A stretch of DNA of 64,000 nucleotides from Blastocatellia bacterium. Its GTDB lineage: Bacteria; Acidobacteriota; Blastocatellia; Pyrinomonadales; Pyrinomonadaceae. The stretch is taken from the NCBI GenBank assembly GCA_003487805.1, contig DNNE01000065.1, positions 53,300 to 117,299 on the forward strand, written 5' to 3'. This document shows positions 18,202-26,449 of the stretch, in pieces. The first letter of the stretch is position 1; every line of letters starts with the position of its first letter. The notes beneath the pieces were generated by a model. That model worked only from the letters and a program-made list of their open reading frames with translations, was not told the origin of the DNA and did no database searches. A program made the position numbers and the translations under genes.

Positions 18202-18582
18202 ATGAGACGTACTCACCGTCTATCAGGTAGGTCCGGTCGCTGGACAGGTCTCTGCGTCTGTATCGCCTCAATCCTTTCAAGCGCGATCATATCTGCTTCT
18301 GGCAAGTCGGGTTTCCCTCAAAGTAATGCATTGGCAAACCATTCCACGTTTGATTTCCTCCGGCATCTAACTCTCCACTCCGAAACCTACGGACCTTCTC
18401 CTGCTGAATCGAATAGTGCCACGCGAGGCCGTCGGGGTACTTCTCGCTTCGGCGGGGGCGTTCGAACTGAAACGGCTGAACTATTTGTTCCCCCGATGCC
18501 GCAGTCCGGCTCATCAAAGATTGTATTCGCCAGTAATCGTGACGGCTCGATGCAGATTTATGTAATGAATGTTGATGTCTAA
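18202..18582 (+). pseudogene. Truncated TolB/PD40 beta-propeller protein (N-terminal remnant)
   Basis: A 126-residue frame opening with a signal-like region (WTGLCVCIASILSSAIISAS) and ending just after the start of a WD40-like PD40 repeat: SKIVFASNRDGSMQIYVMN followed by VDV and a stop, where intact family members continue VDG-(S/T)-N. A full protein would carry many more propeller repeats and, in related secreted proteins, a C-terminal DUF4214 region. A ggagttctcct element precedes the ATG at 18202. This looks like the surviving 5' end of a gene interrupted near 18575. Confidence 0.65.
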
Positions 18583-19765
18583 ATCATTCACAATTAATTC
18601 CACCTTGCCAAGATTGACGCATGTCACAAAACATCAGGGCAGCGATCAAATTAGTGCGCCTCGTGCCTGCGGAGACACGTTCAGGGATATCTTTTGGCTC
18701 TTCAGGCTGGGGTGTCCTTTGACCCCATCCCAAGTCGGAATATCGTTCGATGCTCGCGTTGAAACTGACCCATTCATTTCAGACGGTAGCCAAAGCGGAA
18801 TTAAGTTTGTACAGGCTGTGAGTATGTTTCGGAAGCAAATGTCACAGGGTATGCAATGCTTCACCCGTCGAACGGACGAGTCGAACGTCGCCTCCGGATG
18901 GCAGCTTGATACTGAAAAAACTTACGGAGACATTTCGTGGAGTTTTGGTAGTGTCCTGGGCTTATCATTTGACGTGGGAACAGACGATAACCCAAGCCAT
19001 GCGGTAACGCAGTTTAGTGATTGGCAGTTCAATGATGCGGCGTACGTGGATGATAGGTTTGAAATGTACATCGTCTATTTCACGGGTAACGCTGATAATC
19101 CAACACGACAGAGGGCGCTGGGAAGATATAGATGGAATTGGGGTGGTTTGGCGGTATTTGATTGGAACGGTACGAACGCAGCACATACTGTTCACTCATC
19201 TAATCCGGGTGTGCCTGTGTTCGATTTCACGGATGCAATGGTGACGATGAACGGAAATGTGGACGACAGCAAGATAATACCGGTTCAGTGTCCCGGCGGT
19301 CCGCCGCTTTCAAGCAGTCGGATAGACAGCTCTAGAGAATTCGTGAAATATCATTATATTGACTTTCTTGGACGTGATCCTAATGGCGAGTCGGCTCGAA
19401 GTATTCCGCCTGATCTTACCGGCTGGAATTATTGGACGAGTAATATTTCACAATGCGTTTTTGATCTCAATTGTGTTCACCTGCAGAGGGTGAATACCGG
19501 GCTGGCTTTCTTTTATTCATCGGAATTCATAAACAGCGATCCGATTATGGCCAATCCGCCTGGCAGTCCAGGCTTTGATGCGCCGACATACAACCGTCAA
19601 TTTGTGTACTACTGCTACATTCATTATCTCGGTAGAGATCCCCATTTTGATATGGACGGATGGGATTTCTGGACCAATGATCTGAACGTCAATGGAGATT
19701 ATTTCCACATGATTGATGCATTCCAACTCTCCAATGAATATCGTAATGAGCGAACCTTCCATTAG
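18569..19765 (+). CDS. Secreted-type DUF4214 protein, N-terminus uncertain (possibly a remnant)
   Basis: A 398-residue frame whose first 60 residues have no signal peptide and look unlike a genuine start. The middle (about 70-240) is a beta-rich region of unknown family (FEMYIVYFTGNADN, RWNWGGLAVFDWNG). The C-terminus carries two DUF4214-type units (EFVKYHYIDFLGRDPNGE; QFVYYCYIHYLGRDPHFD with GWDFWTNDLN). Base composition is visibly lower in GC than the flanking genes. It overlaps the truncated PD40 fragment in another frame, which suggests it lost its own 5' end or was inserted there. Confidence 0.55.
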   Translation: MLMSKSFTINSTLPRLTHVTKHQGSDQISAPRACGDTFRDIFWLFRLGCPLTPSQVGISFDARVETDPFISDGSQSGIKFVQAVSMFRKQMSQGMQCFTRRTDESNVASGWQLDTEKTYGDISWSFGSVLGLSFDVGTDDNPSHAVTQFSDWQFNDAAYVDDRFEMYIVYFTGNADNPTRQRALGRYRWNWGGLAVFDWNGTNAAHTVHSSNPGVPVFDFTDAMVTMNGNVDDSKIIPVQCPGGPPLSSSRIDSSREFVKYHYIDFLGRDPNGESARSIPPDLTGWNYWTSNISQCVFDLNCVHLQRVNTGLAFFYSSEFINSDPIMANPPGSPGFDAPTYNRQFVYYCYIHYLGRDPHFDMDGWDFWTNDLNVNGDYFHMIDAFQLSNEYRNERTFH

Positions 19766-19799
19766 GAATAGGTGTGCGAAGACGTGATAAGGAGGAACT

Positions 19800-20327
19800 A
19801 TGACAAGCCGAATCTTGATCGCGGTTGTATTTTCAGTTCTCTTTCTTAGCCCTGCGGTTGGCCAGGATTAAATTGACTTGGACAGACTGGACGAAAAGTT
19901 TAGTCGTCAACTGGAGGCTAAGCTGCCCGGCTGGAAACATGAGCGCGGCGAGCCCATGCAGGGTAGTAAGAATGTGTTAATCCAGTATTGGTCGTCTTCA
20001 AATAGGAAGATCAAAATCACAATCATTCCACAGAAGTCGGCTCAAGAAGCACGAGAGAAAATGGAAGGCTTTGCGAAGAATACGAAGGGTGCAGAAGAGC
20101 TGAAAGGTTTTGGCGACGAAGCTTATTCGTGGGGATACGCGGGATCGAACGTCGTCTTCAGAAAAGGAAGATTTGCAGTGTTCGTCAGTACCTATGCCGA
20201 AGTAGAATCGGATACAGATGCCCAAACATTGAGTCGTTCGGAAAAAGGTGATCGAGAGAGAGCAGAGATGAAACGGTTGAGCAAAGAATTTGCAAAACAT
20301 GTCGTTACTGCGCTCGACGAGCCGTGA
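19800..20327 (+). pseudogene. Secreted hypothetical protein with an in-frame stop after the signal peptide
   Basis: A strong AAGGAGG precedes the ATG at 19800, which encodes a complete signal peptide (MTSRILIAVVFSVLFLSPAV, then GQD). The next codon is TAA (19869-19871). The same frame then continues for 152 codons to 20327 (IDLDRLDEKFSRQLEAKLPG and onward) with normal coding character (KITIIPQKSAQEAREKMEGF; GFGDEAYSWGYAGSNVVFRK). A single-base nonsense change, a sequencing error or stop readthrough would all explain this. The family of the mature domain is not recognised. A TTG at 19878 could only give an unexported product. Confidence 0.75.
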
Positions 20328-20350
20328 TCGTCTAGAAGAGAAGCGACCTT

Positions 20351-21403
20351 ATGTACAACAAATTTATTGGCGTCTGTACACTTGTGTTTGGTCTTGCCTT
20401 GTCAGCTTTTCCTCAGGGCACAGTTGAGCAATCTGGGGCCCCCCATCCCACGCAAGAAGAGGTTATCGCGGCCAACACGCGGCGCTTTGAGCAGCTAAAG
20501 CACCCTACCTTTATCACTCTTAGATTGACTTCTCGCCGGCGCGATTCGCCTCGTGAGGAAGCTTCAACCATTCCCTCACCCTACTTCGTGGACGACTTGG
20601 TCAGTTTTCAGCTATTCATTACTCAGTCCCTCTTCGACGAGCTCATGCTAGGGAACGAGATGTCGCCGGCTTACGAATATCGGCCAGAGCTATACAAAGA
20701 CGGTGCCTCTCTCACCTACACAACGGAAGCACAAGATAAAGTCGAGAAAGCGGAACATCACGTACCGACTGGAAGTGTCTTCATGGTTCAGTTACTACCC
20801 GGTCGTGAAGTAAAGTGGACAGATATTAATGTAGACTATTGGTATGGACCGCTCGGGCCGGGTCATTATCAACTGACCGTCCGCAAGCGTTTTGCGCCAG
20901 ATGGTGACTGGACCGAATCAAACCCGGTAACGTTTGAAGTGATACCGAGAAAGCAACCGACACCTATTCCCGAAGGTGTCAAGGTTAGATTGGTTCCCCA
21001 GCATGCGCAGACGCAACCCGAAGGACAGCCATACCGCTTCGGAAGCGACGATTATTTTGACGTGGTGCTAGTGAACGAGTCGGACCAGTCAATTAAGGTC
21101 AATGTGATCGATTCGTATTATGGAAATCGATTCCAACTGTTCAAAGATGGAAAGCTATTATCTTACCTCGAAGAAACGGCGAAGCTTATTGAGTTAAAGG
21201 ACGCAAAGCCATCATCAGTCGACGTGGCTTCCGACTTCTTCATCAAGCCAAACAGTACTTCCCAGTTAGAAGGTGTGAACCTGAAGAAATGGTACGGCCC
21301 GCTAACGCCAGGTGTGTACCGATTAATTGATCGTCGTCGCTTTGAAATTGACGGGCCATGGACCAAAAACTCCGCCGAGTTGGTAATCGAGATCGTGCCT
21401 TAG
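20351..21403 (+). CDS. Secreted hypothetical protein with two similar beta domains
   Basis: A 350-residue protein with a signal peptide (FIGVCTLVFGLALSAFPQG). No named family is recognised. It contains two related halves, each ending in the same pattern: WYGPLGPGHYQLTVRKRF...DWTESNPVTFEVIP at about 155-197 and WYGPLTPGVYRLIDRRRF...PWTKNSAELVIEIVP at about 305-350. Each is preceded by a strand with a phenylalanine-rich field (DYFDVVLVNESDQSIKVNV). This suggests a duplicated Ig-like fold. The gene is intact but its end overlaps the reading frame of a DUF4214 fragment. Confidence 0.7.
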   Translation: MYNKFIGVCTLVFGLALSAFPQGTVEQSGAPHPTQEEVIAANTRRFEQLKHPTFITLRLTSRRRDSPREEASTIPSPYFVDDLVSFQLFITQSLFDELMLGNEMSPAYEYRPELYKDGASLTYTTEAQDKVEKAEHHVPTGSVFMVQLLPGREVKWTDINVDYWYGPLGPGHYQLTVRKRFAPDGDWTESNPVTFEVIPRKQPTPIPEGVKVRLVPQHAQTQPEGQPYRFGSDDYFDVVLVNESDQSIKVNVIDSYYGNRFQLFKDGKLLSYLEETAKLIELKDAKPSSVDVASDFFIKPNSTSQLEGVNLKKWYGPLTPGVYRLIDRRRFEIDGPWTKNSAELVIEIVP

Positions 21404-21948
21404 CCCTCATGCCGCAAACTCTCTTCGCAGCGACGATGCCCAAGTACACGGCATTCATGCGTGACTTACAGGAAGTGAGTCGTGGCGTGGTTGTAAACAC
21501 TCCAGGTTGGCAGCAGAAGCTGTCTGACAATCAGCAGCAGTTTGCCGAAGCCTGGGCCAATCGCCCGGAATTCAAAGCGATTTACGATGGCATGTCGAAT
21601 ACCGATTTCGTGAACACCTTGTACGCGAACGCCGGTATTGTCGTGACCCAAACAGATCGCGACACGCTGGTCTCGCGCCTGGATACTGCCAACGAGACCC
21701 GAGCCGCAGCGCTGCTCGACGTCGCGTCGAATGCAGCGTTCCGGCAGAGCGAACAGAATGGTGCGTTCGTGCTGATGGAATACTTCGGCTACTTGCGAAG
21801 GGATCCGAATACTACTCCGGACAGCGACCTGAGCGGCTATAACTTCTGGCTCAACAAACTGAATCAGTTCGGCGGGAACTATGTCGATGCCGAAATGGTT
21901 AGGGCGTTCATTATCTCGTCCGAGTATCGTCAGCGGTTTGGCCAATGA
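21404..21948 (+). pseudogene. C-terminal DUF4214 remnant of a surface protein
   Basis: From about 21435 the frame is clearly homologous to the last 180 residues of the 1190-residue protein ending at 30022: RGVVVNTPGWQQKLSDN, LYANAGIVVTQTDRD, NGAFVLMEYFGYLRRDPN, SGYNFWLNKLNQFGGNY, AEMVRAFIISSEYRQRFG. The upstream parts of such a protein (signal, propeller or Calx-beta domains) are missing. The frame has no credible own start; it overlaps the 3' end of the preceding gene. The 3' flank after the stop, gacgaattgaagcacga, is identical to that after 30022, showing a shared origin. Confidence 0.75.
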
Positions 21949-21983
21949 CGAATTGAAGCACGAAGCAAAGACGATTGATCAAG

Positions 21984-22014
21984 TAGGCGGTGCAGACGCG
22001 CCGCCTATTTTTTT
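21984..22014 (+). terminator. Rho-independent terminator
   Basis: TAGGCGG (21984-21990) pairs with CCGCCTA (22001-22007) and is followed by a run of eight T residues. It ends the decayed secreted-protein cluster. Confidence 0.8.
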
Positions 22015-22234
22015 ACGAGTGTAAACGACGAATGGCGCGCCGGCTATGTCGAGATGGGAACGCCGGCAGCGGACTATGCCGGCAAGAGAGCGCATGCTTT
22101 ACTCGAAGACGGGAGGGTGGTTTGTGGGTCGCCCACTGAGAGCCACATAGCGGCGTCAAGACCCAATTCGTTCCACCACGCTCTGGATTGCTATTGCCGA
22201 GTCCTGACGTGCATACTCTGGGCGCTTCGGCTTC

Positions 22235-25200
22235 ATGAAACGCGCGCTCATCCCCCGACTTATCCTGTGCTGGTTGGTTTGCCTTGCCTTTGCGCTGAGT
22301 GTTCCTGCTGAGCGTCTTCCCATCAAAATCTACACCTCGGCCGATGGTCTGGGCAGCAGTTTTATTAGCTTCATCATGCGCGACTCGCGAGGCTTTCTTT
22401 GGATCTGTACTCGTGACGGCCTGAGCCGCTTTGATGGCGCGCATTTCGTGACCTATCAAGTGGGTGATAAGAATGCGCCGCCTGGGATTGAGCGAATTCT
22501 CGAAACCCGAAAAGGCATTTATTGGATTACAACCACAAACGGGCTGTATCGCTTCGATCCCGATGCTCCGCTCGCCGTTGCCGAAACGAAGAGTGGCGAC
22601 CGGCCGATTCTCAACGCCGAATTTGTCAGTGAGAGCCGCGGAAACCTCTACGAAGATCATAACGGGAATCTGTGGTCCCAGGGGGCCGGTCTCTATCGTT
22701 TGGAAGAAAACGGACACCAGCTAACGTTCCAAAAGGTTGAATTGAACCTGCCTTTCTCCAAAGCCGGCACATTTGCAGTTGCGGCGATTTGTGAAGGACA
22801 GGACGGAAGTTTTTGGCTGGCGACTACCTGGGGACTGCTGATCAGACGTTTGCCTGATGGCAGGCAAGTCATTTATGAAGTCGGCACGCCACAAACCAAC
22901 GGACTACTGAGCATCCTGGAGGATCGCAACGGCAGGATCTGGTGCGCGGGCACAGAGGGCGTCTTTGTCATCAAGCCCGAGTCGCTTGCATCACTGGCCT
23001 CTCTGACAGTGGCACCGGTGCATCACTTAAACGAGGTAAGAGCAGTTAGAACAGCCTCGATCGATCACGTTAGTTTGCCGGAGCAGCCCGGCGAAGTCGT
23101 CAAATATCCGGACCTGGAAGGAAAAGACAAAGGCCATCCGAGGTATTTGTCACAGACGGCCGACGGACATATCTGGATCGGGAACGTTTTTGATGCGATC
23201 GAATTCGATGAATCTTCATTTCATGGTTACACGGCAGCTCAGGGCTTTCTCGAAGGAATCGAACGAATCGTGGAAGACGGCAGTGGCAATCTTTGGCTGA
23301 GTGGCATAAACGGGCTTATGCGATTGGCTCGAGGCGGACTCACCTCGTACAAAACCGGTGATGGATTAGGGGACCAAAATATCCTCAGCATCAGCCAGAC
23401 TCGCGACGGCAGGCTCTTCACGATGGGTGGCAATCTTTCTCTGAGTTTTTTTGATGGCCGCAGCTTTGAATCAATCAGGCCGGCATTGCCGACAGGCAGC
23501 CAGGTGCTTTGGACTTCAAATCCGGTCCTGCAGGACAGCAGAGGCGAATGGTGGTTTTTGACCAATGGCAGACTTTATCGCTTTGCCGCCGCCAGCGACT
23601 TTCATAGTCTGGCCCACGCTCAACCGCGCGCAACCTACGATAGCCGCGCCGGTCTCAAGGGCAATGCGATGTTCCACATTTTCGAAGATTCGCACGGCGA
23701 TCTCTGGTTCGGTACTCACGATGCTGAGGGCCCGCGGCGCGGTTTGACGAAATGGAGTCCGGCGACCGAGAAGTTCTATCCTTTTTCCGAAGCTGAAGGC
23801 TTCCCCCCGGACAGGTCGCCCTCGGCGCTTGCCGAAGACCGCAGCGGGAATCTCTGGTTTGGCTTTTACGAGGGCGGAATGGTGAGATACCGAAATGGGC
23901 TCTTTACGGAATTCACCTCTGCCGACGGCCTGCCTAATGGACTGATCACTGCTTTATATTCGGATCGACAGGGCCGGCTTTGGATCGGATCTGCGCTGGA
24001 TGGGCTCGCTCACGTTGACGATCCGACTGCCGCGCATCCTCGCTTTATCAAACTGACTTTGGCAGACGGTCTGGCAAGCAACAACGTTCGTTCGATCACC
24101 GAAGATCTGTTTGGCAATCTGTATGTGGGCACAGCTCGTGGGGTTGACCGCCTGGCGGGGGATGCTGCGCGCATCAAGCATTATTCGACCAATGATGGAC
24201 TGACCGGCGATTTCGTCTCGACTGCGTTTCGTGACGAGAGCGGCGCTGTTTGGTTCGGCACGCCGAGCGGTATTTCGCGGTTGGTGCCAGCGCCTGATAA
24301 ATCTCTGGCCGCGCCTTCGGTCTGGGTGAGCGGCTTGCGAATCGCGGGCGAGAGCCGTTCTGTTCCCACACTGGGAAGCGCCGCGATTTCAAATCTGGAG
24401 CTCACTCCCGCCCAGAACAATTTGCAGATCGACTTCCTGGCTATCGACTTTAACGCGGGCGAGGACTTGCGCTATCAATACATGCTCGAAGGCGCCGACA
24501 AAGATTGGGGTGCTCCGACTCAACTTCGCACGGTCAATTATGCAAACCTCGCCTCGGGCAGCTACCGCTTCATAGTGCGCGCAATTAATGCGAATGGTCT
24601 CGCTAGTTCAGGCTCTGCGGTTGTCTCTTTCCGCGTGTTGGCGCCATTTTGGCGGCGCTGGTGGTTTATCACTCTGGCCGCAATCTTCATCGGCGCGGCG
24701 GCCTTTTCGGTCGATCGTTACCGAGTAGCACGTGTGCGGGAGCGGCAGCAGGCCGAAACCGCGCTGCGCCGCGCGCGCGAAGAGCGCCTCGTCGAACTGG
24801 AACGTGTCCGCAAACGGATCGCCAGCGATCTGCATGACGACATTGGTTCCAGCCTGACGCAGATTTCGCTCTTAAGCGAAGTGGTGAGCCAGCGGATTGA
24901 TCGCGACAATGCGTCGGTAACTCAGCCGCTCGCGATGATTGCAAACTCGTCGCGCGAGCTGGTCGATGCCATGAGCGACATCGTCTGGGCCATCAACCCA
25001 CACAAAGACCATCTCAGCGATCTGACGCAGAGGATGCGCAGCCTGGCCAGCGAAGTATTCACAGTGTGTGGCATCAAGTTTCACTTTCGCACGCCTGCTG
25101 TCGATATCGATCTGCCGCTGGGCGCCAATCTTCGCCGCGAAGTGTTTCTGATCTTCAAAGAGAGTGTCAACAATACAATCAAACACTCAGGCGCGACTGA

Positions 25201-25435
25201 GGTGGATATCGAGTTTCGCGTCGATCGCGATCAGCTGTTCCTGCGAGTAGCCGATAACGGCAAAGGGTTTGATTCAACTCAAGAGAGTGACGGCCACGGG
25301 CTGATCAGTATGCGCGCGCGCGGCGAAGATATCGGCGGGGAGTTGGAAATCGTTTCAGATGTTGGTAAAGGAATGACGGTGACGTTGTCGGTGTCGCTGC
25401 GCGATCAGGGCGTCAAGTGGTTTAATGAAAGCTAA
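22235..25435 (+). CDS. Propeller-type sensor histidine kinase (Reg_prop, Y_Y_Y, HisKA_3)
   Basis: A 1066-residue membrane sensor kinase. After a signal-like N-terminus (1-26), residues 30-690 hold repeated two-component-regulator propeller blades (SRGFLWICTRDGLSRFDG; GRLWIGSALDGLAHVDD; GAVWFGTPSGISRL). A Y_Y_Y domain (about 720-800: YQYMLEGADKDWG, YRFIVRAINANG) precedes one TM segment (WWFITLAAIFIGAAAF, about 808). The cytoplasmic part has a coiled coil, the HisKA_3 phospho-site (IASDLHDDIGSSLTQISLL, His about 867) and a HATPase domain (NNTIKHSG; VADNGKGFD; GHGLISM). The periplasmic propeller would sense an external ligand. Its partner is the NarL-type regulator 106 bp downstream. Confidence 0.95.
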   Translation: MKRALIPRLILCWLVCLAFALSVPAERLPIKIYTSADGLGSSFISFIMRDSRGFLWICTRDGLSRFDGAHFVTYQVGDKNAPPGIERILETRKGIYWITTTNGLYRFDPDAPLAVAETKSGDRPILNAEFVSESRGNLYEDHNGNLWSQGAGLYRLEENGHQLTFQKVELNLPFSKAGTFAVAAICEGQDGSFWLATTWGLLIRRLPDGRQVIYEVGTPQTNGLLSILEDRNGRIWCAGTEGVFVIKPESLASLASLTVAPVHHLNEVRAVRTASIDHVSLPEQPGEVVKYPDLEGKDKGHPRYLSQTADGHIWIGNVFDAIEFDESSFHGYTAAQGFLEGIERIVEDGSGNLWLSGINGLMRLARGGLTSYKTGDGLGDQNILSISQTRDGRLFTMGGNLSLSFFDGRSFESIRPALPTGSQVLWTSNPVLQDSRGEWWFLTNGRLYRFAAASDFHSLAHAQPRATYDSRAGLKGNAMFHIFEDSHGDLWFGTHDAEGPRRGLTKWSPATEKFYPFSEAEGFPPDRSPSALAEDRSGNLWFGFYEGGMVRYRNGLFTEFTSADGLPNGLITALYSDRQGRLWIGSALDGLAHVDDPTAAHPRFIKLTLADGLASNNVRSITEDLFGNLYVGTARGVDRLAGDAARIKHYSTNDGLTGDFVSTAFRDESGAVWFGTPSGISRLVPAPDKSLAAPSVWVSGLRIAGESRSVPTLGSAAISNLELTPAQNNLQIDFLAIDFNAGEDLRYQYMLEGADKDWGAPTQLRTVNYANLASGSYRFIVRAINANGLASSGSAVVSFRVLAPFWRRWWFITLAAIFIGAAAFSVDRYRVARVRERQQAETALRRAREERLVELERVRKRIASDLHDDIGSSLTQISLLSEVVSQRIDRDNASVTQPLAMIANSSRELVDAMSDIVWAINPHKDHLSDLTQRMRSLASEVFTVCGIKFHFRTPAVDIDLPLGANLRREVFLIFKESVNNTIKHSGATEVDIEFRVDRDQLFLRVADNGKGFDSTQESDGHGLISMRARGEDIGGELEIVSDVGKGMTVTLSVSLRDQGVKWFNES

Positions 25436-25540
25436 GAATCTTTCTCTCGGTTCTCCATTTGGGCTGCTACAAATTCGTGTAGTGCTTAATCATTGAAGCT
25501 CGCGTAAGCTTGGTTCGGCTGGGACCACCGGAGCAAGTTT

Positions 25541-26221
25541 ATGCTTGAGGCTATAGAAGACAAAGTCATGGAAATAACGCCGCCAGCGGTGATTGAAGTA
25601 GCGATCGTCGAGGATCGTCGTGAGATTCGCGAGAGTCTCGCGCTGTTGATCGGCGGCACTCCCGGCTTTCATTGCACTGGTAGCTTTCGCTCGATGGAAG
25701 AGGCCCTGGACAGATTAAAAGCTCATCAACCGCACGTGTTGCTGAGCGACATCGGACTGCCGGGAATGTCAGGCATCGAAGGCATTTCTATTTTGAAGGC
25801 GCGTTATCCGGATTTGCTCATCCTCATGCTTACGGTCTATGACGATGACGAGCGGATCTTCGACGCGATCTGCGCCGGTGCCTGTGGCTATTTGCTAAAG
25901 AAAACTCCGCCTGTGCGTCTGCTTGAGAGTTTGCGGGAAGCCACCAGCGGCGGCGCGCCCATGTCGCCAGAGGTCGCCAAAAGAGTGATGACCCTATTTC
26001 GTGAGATTCGTCCTTCCGATCGCGCCGATTATCAATTGACGCCTCATGAAACCCGGCTGCTAAAACTTCTGGTCGAAGGCCATAACTACAAAACCGCAGC
26101 GGGTGAACTCGGCGTAACGGTCCACACCGTCTCGTTTCACCTGCGGAGCATCTACGAAAAGTTGCAGGTCCACTCCAAATCTGAAGCCGTCGCCAAGGCT
26201 CTGCAGAACCGCCTGATCTAA
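25541..26221 (+). CDS. NarL/LuxR-family response regulator
   Basis: A 226-residue regulator. The receiver domain occupies about 18-140: acidic VEDRREIRESL, phospho-acceptor Asp near residue 71 in LLSDIGLPGMSG, LTVYDDDE and the Lys in GYLLKKTPP. The C-terminus (about 165-222) is a LuxR-type HTH (LTPHETRLLKLLVEGHNYK; VTVHTVSFHLRSIYEKL). It follows the propeller histidine kinase on the same strand, so it is the obvious phosphorylation partner. The ATG at 25541 gives a short leader; an internal ATG (MEITPPAV) is also possible. The surface-protein gene downstream is a candidate target. Confidence 0.94.
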   Translation: MLEAIEDKVMEITPPAVIEVAIVEDRREIRESLALLIGGTPGFHCTGSFRSMEEALDRLKAHQPHVLLSDIGLPGMSGIEGISILKARYPDLLILMLTVYDDDERIFDAICAGACGYLLKKTPPVRLLESLREATSGGAPMSPEVAKRVMTLFREIRPSDRADYQLTPHETRLLKLLVEGHNYKTAAGELGVTVHTVSFHLRSIYEKLQVHSKSEAVAKALQNRLI

Positions 26222-26449
26222 TCAACTTATTACAGTCCTGACTGGTTTGCGCGCGATTTTCCCTGAAAGAATCGTCGTCGACTACCGTTTTCTCCCTTAC
26301 TTACAAATCGTCGGCACTCTGCCAGGAATCGCTGCACGCAGCTACAGATCGAGGTAGTGACGCGCTGCCGGTTTTGAATTCAAATGCATTCCACGCACAA
26401 CGCGCGATTTTGAAACCGGCAGCTTGAAGAAAGAAGAGGAGCTAACTCA

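Noticed and set aside
22013..22717. Minus-strand frame across the start of the histidine kinase gene
   Set aside because: Overlaps a clear signal peptide and propeller domain on the plus strand and covers the terminator at 21984-22014 region; no family similarity.
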